From NCBI GenBank assembly GCA_050743265.1, contig JBOGEN010000190.1:1-17656 (forward strand): DNA of 17,656 bases, given 5' to 3'. Positions 14,814 through 17,656 of the stretch are shown here, one piece after another (position 1 is the stretch's first letter; each line of letters starts with the position of its first letter). The notes beneath the pieces were generated by a model. That model saw only the letters and a program-made list of their open reading frames with translations, ran no database searches and was not told the origin of the DNA. Origin of the DNA: JBOGEN01 sp050743265. GTDB taxonomy: Bacteria; Actinomycetota; Actinomycetes; JBOGEN01. The translations under genes and the position numbers were made by a program.

Positions 14814-16811
14814 CTAGCGGGGGAGCGGCACCGCGGTCAGCGTCCGCTCCTCGTGCGGGTGGCGGGTGTCGCCTGCGCTCGCCCGGTCGCGCATCCAGGT
14901 CATGAAGTCGTCGGCGGCGAGCGGGCGCGCGATGTGGAAGCCCTGCGCACGGTCGACGCCCAGCAGTGCCAGCTCGGAGAGCACGGCCTGGTCCTCGACG
15001 CCCTCGGCGACGACCGAGAGGCCGAGGCTGTGCCCCAGCTCGACCGTGGACCGCACGATCATCGAGTCCCCGGTGTCGGAGCCACGTGCGCGGTCACTGG
15101 CCATCCCGGCCACGAAGACCTGGTCGACCTTGATCTCGTCGACGGGGAGGCGCCGCAGGTATGCCATGGACGAGTAGCCGGTCCCGAAGTCGTCGATGGA
15201 CAGTCCCACCCCGATGGCTGCCAGCTCGCGGAGCACGTCCAGCGCGCGGTCGGGGTCGGTCATGAGGGTGCTCTCGGTGAGCTCGAGCCGCAGGCTGTCG
15301 GCCGGCAGGCCGTGCTCGACCAGCCCGGCGCACACCTGGGTGGGCAGGGACTCGTCCAGCAGGCAGCGGGGTGAGATGTTCACCGCCACCGTGAGGGGGT
15401 GCCCCGCGTCTCGCCACCGCCGGGCCTGCGCCAGGGCGAGGTCGAGGACGCGCCGGGTCAGAGGCAGGATCAGCGTCGTGCCCTCCGCGGCGGGGATGAA
15501 CTGGTCGGGCATGAGGAGCCCCTGCTCGGGGTGGACCCACCGGACGAGGGCCTCGGCCCCGACCACCTGGCCGGTACGCACCGTGATCGTGGGCTGGAAG
15601 TGCAGGACGAGCTGGTCGTCCTCGACGGCGCGGCGCAGGTCGGAGAGCAGCGTCAGGCGGAGCCGGTTGCCCTCGTCCTGCTCGGCGCAGTACGCGACGA
15701 TGCCGTCGCGACCGTTCTTCGCCGAATACATCGCGACGTCCGCCCGGCGCAGCAGGGCGTTGATGTCGAGGTCGCCCTCGTCGTCCGGCCCGAGGACGGC
15801 GATCCCGACGCTGCCGCCGACCTCCAGCGCGATGCCGGCCACGTCGAAGCTCTCGGCGAGGGCGTCCAGCAGGCGCTCTGCGACCCGCTGCGCCTCCGCC
15901 AGGTCAGCCGTGGAGAGCAGGACCGCGAACTCGTCGCCGCCGAGGCGGGCGACCACGTCGGCGTCGCGCAGCCGGTCCGTGAGCCGGTGGCCGACCTGAC
16001 GCAGCAGGTCGTCGCCCCACGAGTGGCCCAGGGTGTCGTTCACGTCCTTGAAGCCGTCGAGGTCGAGCATGAGCACCGACAGCGGGGACCGCGTGGCGCG
16101 GGCACGCACGACCGCGGCCTCGCCCCGCTCGAGCAGCACCACGCGGTTCGGCAGGGTCGTCAGCGCGTCGTGGTGGGCCTGGTGCGACAGGGCGTCGGTC
16201 AGCGTGCGCTCGACGTCACGGGCGCGCTCGTGAAGCTTCCAGTTGACCATCGCGCCGATGCACGCCGCGGCGAACATGCCGGCGTGGATGCCCGCCCACC
16301 GCCACGGGTGGGCGATCCCGGCCTCGTGGTTGTAGACGGCCGCGTTGGCGAACGTCCCCATCACCCCGTGGTGGAACAGGACGATGCTGCTGGCCACGCC
16401 GAACGGCACCCAGCTCTCGTACATGGCGACGATCGGGATCATGATGAAGAAGTGGAAGTGGGCCTCGATCATCCCGCCGGAGATGTGCACGATGGCCTGG
16501 GAGACGACCATGAGACCGGCGCCGGCGAAGGCGCTGCGAGCGGTGCGGCCGAGACGAGGAGACATCGCGAGCAGGGTGAGCACGACCGGGATGGCGGCCT
16601 CCTCGAGGCCTGCGGACAGGGACTGGCCCCGGTACAGGGCGAACACGGGCAGCAGGGCGGTCTGCACGCCGAGGAGCCAGAGCACCCAGCGGTGACGCAC
16701 GGCCCAGGCGGCCGCGGGCAGCGAATGCCCGTGCGGCAGCCAACCGCAGACCCGCGCCCACAGGGCCGCGAACGGAGGTCCGGAAGCCCGGCGTAGCCAC
16801 GTCCCACTCAT
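14814..16811 (-). CDS. Membrane GGDEF-EAL protein (cyclic-di-GMP synthesis/breakdown) with His-rich sensor
   Basis: A 665-residue protein. Residues about 40-195 contain five or six hydrophobic segments with a striking set of His residues (109, 118, 120, 147, 148, 162, 168, 176) in HISGGMIEAHFHFFIM and VLFHHGVMG. A GGDEF domain follows (about 205-370) with intact GGDEF at 291-295 and an RxxD inhibitory site (Arg282-Asp285) exactly five residues before it. The EAL domain (about 385-640) has EALVRW (420-425), NISPRCL, ELTEST, DDFGTGYSS (540-548), KVDQVFV and VAEGVED. All key motifs are present, so both diguanylate cyclase and phosphodiesterase activity are possible. It lies opposite to, and between, miaA and dapF. 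No clear ribosome site precedes the ATG at 16811. Confidence 0.94.
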   Translation of the reverse strand: MSGTWLRRASGPPFAALWARVCGWLPHGHSLPAAAWAVRHRWVLWLLGVQTALLPVFALYRGQSLSAGLEEAAIPVVLTLLAMSPRLGRTARSAFAGAGLMVVSQAIVHISGGMIEAHFHFFIMIPIVAMYESWVPFGVASSIVLFHHGVMGTFANAAVYNHEAGIAHPWRWAGIHAGMFAAACIGAMVNWKLHERARDVERTLTDALSHQAHHDALTTLPNRVVLLERGEAAVVRARATRSPLSVLMLDLDGFKDVNDTLGHSWGDDLLRQVGHRLTDRLRDADVVARLGGDEFAVLLSTADLAEAQRVAERLLDALAESFDVAGIALEVGGSVGIAVLGPDDEGDLDINALLRRADVAMYSAKNGRDGIVAYCAEQDEGNRLRLTLLSDLRRAVEDDQLVLHFQPTITVRTGQVVGAEALVRWVHPEQGLLMPDQFIPAAEGTTLILPLTRRVLDLALAQARRWRDAGHPLTVAVNISPRCLLDESLPTQVCAGLVEHGLPADSLRLELTESTLMTDPDRALDVLRELAAIGVGLSIDDFGTGYSSMAYLRRLPVDEIKVDQVFVAGMASDRARGSDTGDSMIVRSTVELGHSLGLSVVAEGVEDQAVLSELALLGVDRAQGFHIARPLAADDFMTWMRDRASAGDTRHPHEERTLTAVPLPR

Positions 16812-16894
16812 ACTTCGCTAGATCGGACCTCGGGCGGAGAACCTGAAGCGCCTGGTCCTGGGACCGGCGGCCCGAGTTCCTCCGTCAGCGGCCG

Positions 16895-16907
16895 TACGAT
16901 CGCGGAG
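16895..16907 (+). promoter_or_regulatory. Candidate -10 element of dapF
   Basis: TACGAT (16895-16900) fits the TAnnnT -10 pattern and ends 7 bases before the dapF ATG. The following CGCGGAG touches the ATG directly, too close for a normal ribosome site. A leaderless or near-leaderless transcript starting at the ATG is therefore possible. No convincing -35 box is visible. Confidence 0.35.
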
Positions 16908-17656
16908 ATGGCCACCGACGCGTACGAGTCGGGCATCCCGTACCTCAAGGGGCACGGGACGCAGAACGACTTCGTCCTCATCCCCGACCCGCAGGCCTGC
17001 GTGACGCTGACTCCCGCGCTCGTCGCGGCCATCTGCGACCGCAGGGCGGGGGTCGGGGCGGACGGGGTGCTCCGGGTCGTCCCCTCCACGGCCGAGCCGG
17101 ACGCGGCCGACATGGCGGACGAGGCCCGCTGGTTCATGGACTACCGCAACGCCGACGGCGGAATGCCCGAGATGTGCGGCAACGGCATCCGCGTCTTCGC
17201 CCGCTACCTGGTCGAAGCCGGGCTGGTCGAACCCGGACCGCTGCGTGTGGCCACCCGCGGCGGGGTCAAGCACGTCACGTTCGCCTCGGACGGCGCGGTC
17301 ACCGCGGACATGGGGCCCGCGACCTTCCCCGGCCCGCAGGACGCCACTGTCCGTGTGGGGGAGAGGTCGTGGCCAGCGGTCACCGTGAGCATGGGCAACC
17401 CGCACGCCGTGGTCTTCGTCGACGATCTTGCCGAGGCGGGGCCGCTGTACGCGATGCCGGCGGTCGGCCCGGAGAGCGCGTTCCCCGACGGGGTCAACGT
17501 GGAGTTCGTCGTCGACAGGGACCTCGGCCACGTGGCCATGCGGGTGCACGAGCGTGGCGTCGGTGAGACCCGGTCCTGCGGGACGGGGGCGTGCGCCGTG
17601 GCGGCGGCCGCGGCCCGCCGCCACGGGCAGCAGGCGCCCACCGCGTACACCGTGGA
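16908..17656 (+). CDS. dapF: Diaminopimelate epimerase (partial at right edge)
   Basis: The first 249 residues of an enzyme that interconverts LL- and meso-diaminopimelate for lysine and peptidoglycan. The opening YLKGHGTQNDFVLI is the standard N-terminus. The two catalytic cysteines of the thiol pair are present: Cys90 in PEMCGNGIR and Cys224 in RSCGTGACA. Other family marks are DYRNADGG, VSMGNPHAVVF and GVNVEFV. Family members are about 270-300 residues, so only the last 30-50 residues are missing. The frame stays open to the window end. It commonly follows miaA in actinobacteria; here a minus-strand gene intervenes, so dapF must have its own promoter. Confidence 0.96.
   Translation, partial: MATDAYESGIPYLKGHGTQNDFVLIPDPQACVTLTPALVAAICDRRAGVGADGVLRVVPSTAEPDAADMADEARWFMDYRNADGGMPEMCGNGIRVFARYLVEAGLVEPGPLRVATRGGVKHVTFASDGAVTADMGPATFPGPQDATVRVGERSWPAVTVSMGNPHAVVFVDDLAEAGPLYAMPAVGPESAFPDGVNVEFVVDRDLGHVAMRVHERGVGETRSCGTGACAVAAAAARRHGQQAPTAYTV

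Noticed and set aside
15399..16796. Plus-strand frame of 465 codons opposite the GGDEF-EAL gene
   Set aside because: Antisense shadow. The opposite strand has all the catalytic motifs, and this frame is a His/Gln/Val/Arg-rich string without recognisable folds.

Overview
The window comes from a high-GC Gram-positive bacterium, almost certainly an actinobacterium. Codons nearly always end in G or C, GTG starts are frequent, and the right half carries the tRNA/lysine cluster miaB – LigB-like gene – miaA – dapF that is typical of Actinobacteria, next to a gluABCD-type glutamate transporter. No plasmid, phage, insertion sequence, CRISPR, rRNA or tRNA is visible. I cannot name the genus from sequence alone.

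Left block (1-7443) is a catabolic module. Two acyl-CoA dehydrogenase genes run leftward (1-364, cut by the window edge, and 376-1563). A divergent TetR-family repressor gene (1716-2336) follows, then a five-gene rightward branched-chain-amino-acid-type ABC importer: two ATPases (livG-like and livF-like), two permeases (livH-like and livM-like) and a lipoprotein binding protein at the 3' end. Nearly the same palindrome, CCGAATCnGATTC, lies over the -10 region of the dehydrogenase promoter and upstream of the importer operon. This suggests that the TetR protein switches uptake and CoA-ester oxidation together. The substrate is unknown; a carboxylic acid is more likely than an amino acid.

Junction (7444-7742) holds only the C-terminal end of an S9 prolyl-oligopeptidase-type peptidase, with its Asp and His but without the nucleophile domain. 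It is convergent with the importer and directly abuts the glutamate operon. It looks like the scar of a rearrangement that joined two formerly separate regions.

Middle block (7743-11075, minus strand) is a four-gene glutamate/polar amino acid ABC importer in the order gluA-gluB-gluC-gluD. gluA may be translated from a leaderless transcript.

Right block (11215-17656) contains miaB and miaA, which together make ms2i6A37 in tRNA. Between them lie a LigB-like conserved gene of unknown function and, on the minus strand, a small MT0933-type 'antitoxin' protein with no toxin beside it. dapF (lysine/peptidoglycan precursor) is cut by the right edge. A minus-strand membrane GGDEF-EAL protein with a histidine-rich membrane sensor sits between miaA and dapF. 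The most interesting points are the TetR-linked uptake/oxidation module, the peptidase scar, and the His-rich sensor of the cyclic-di-GMP protein. I found no clear evidence of a wholly new multi-gene defence or mobile system.
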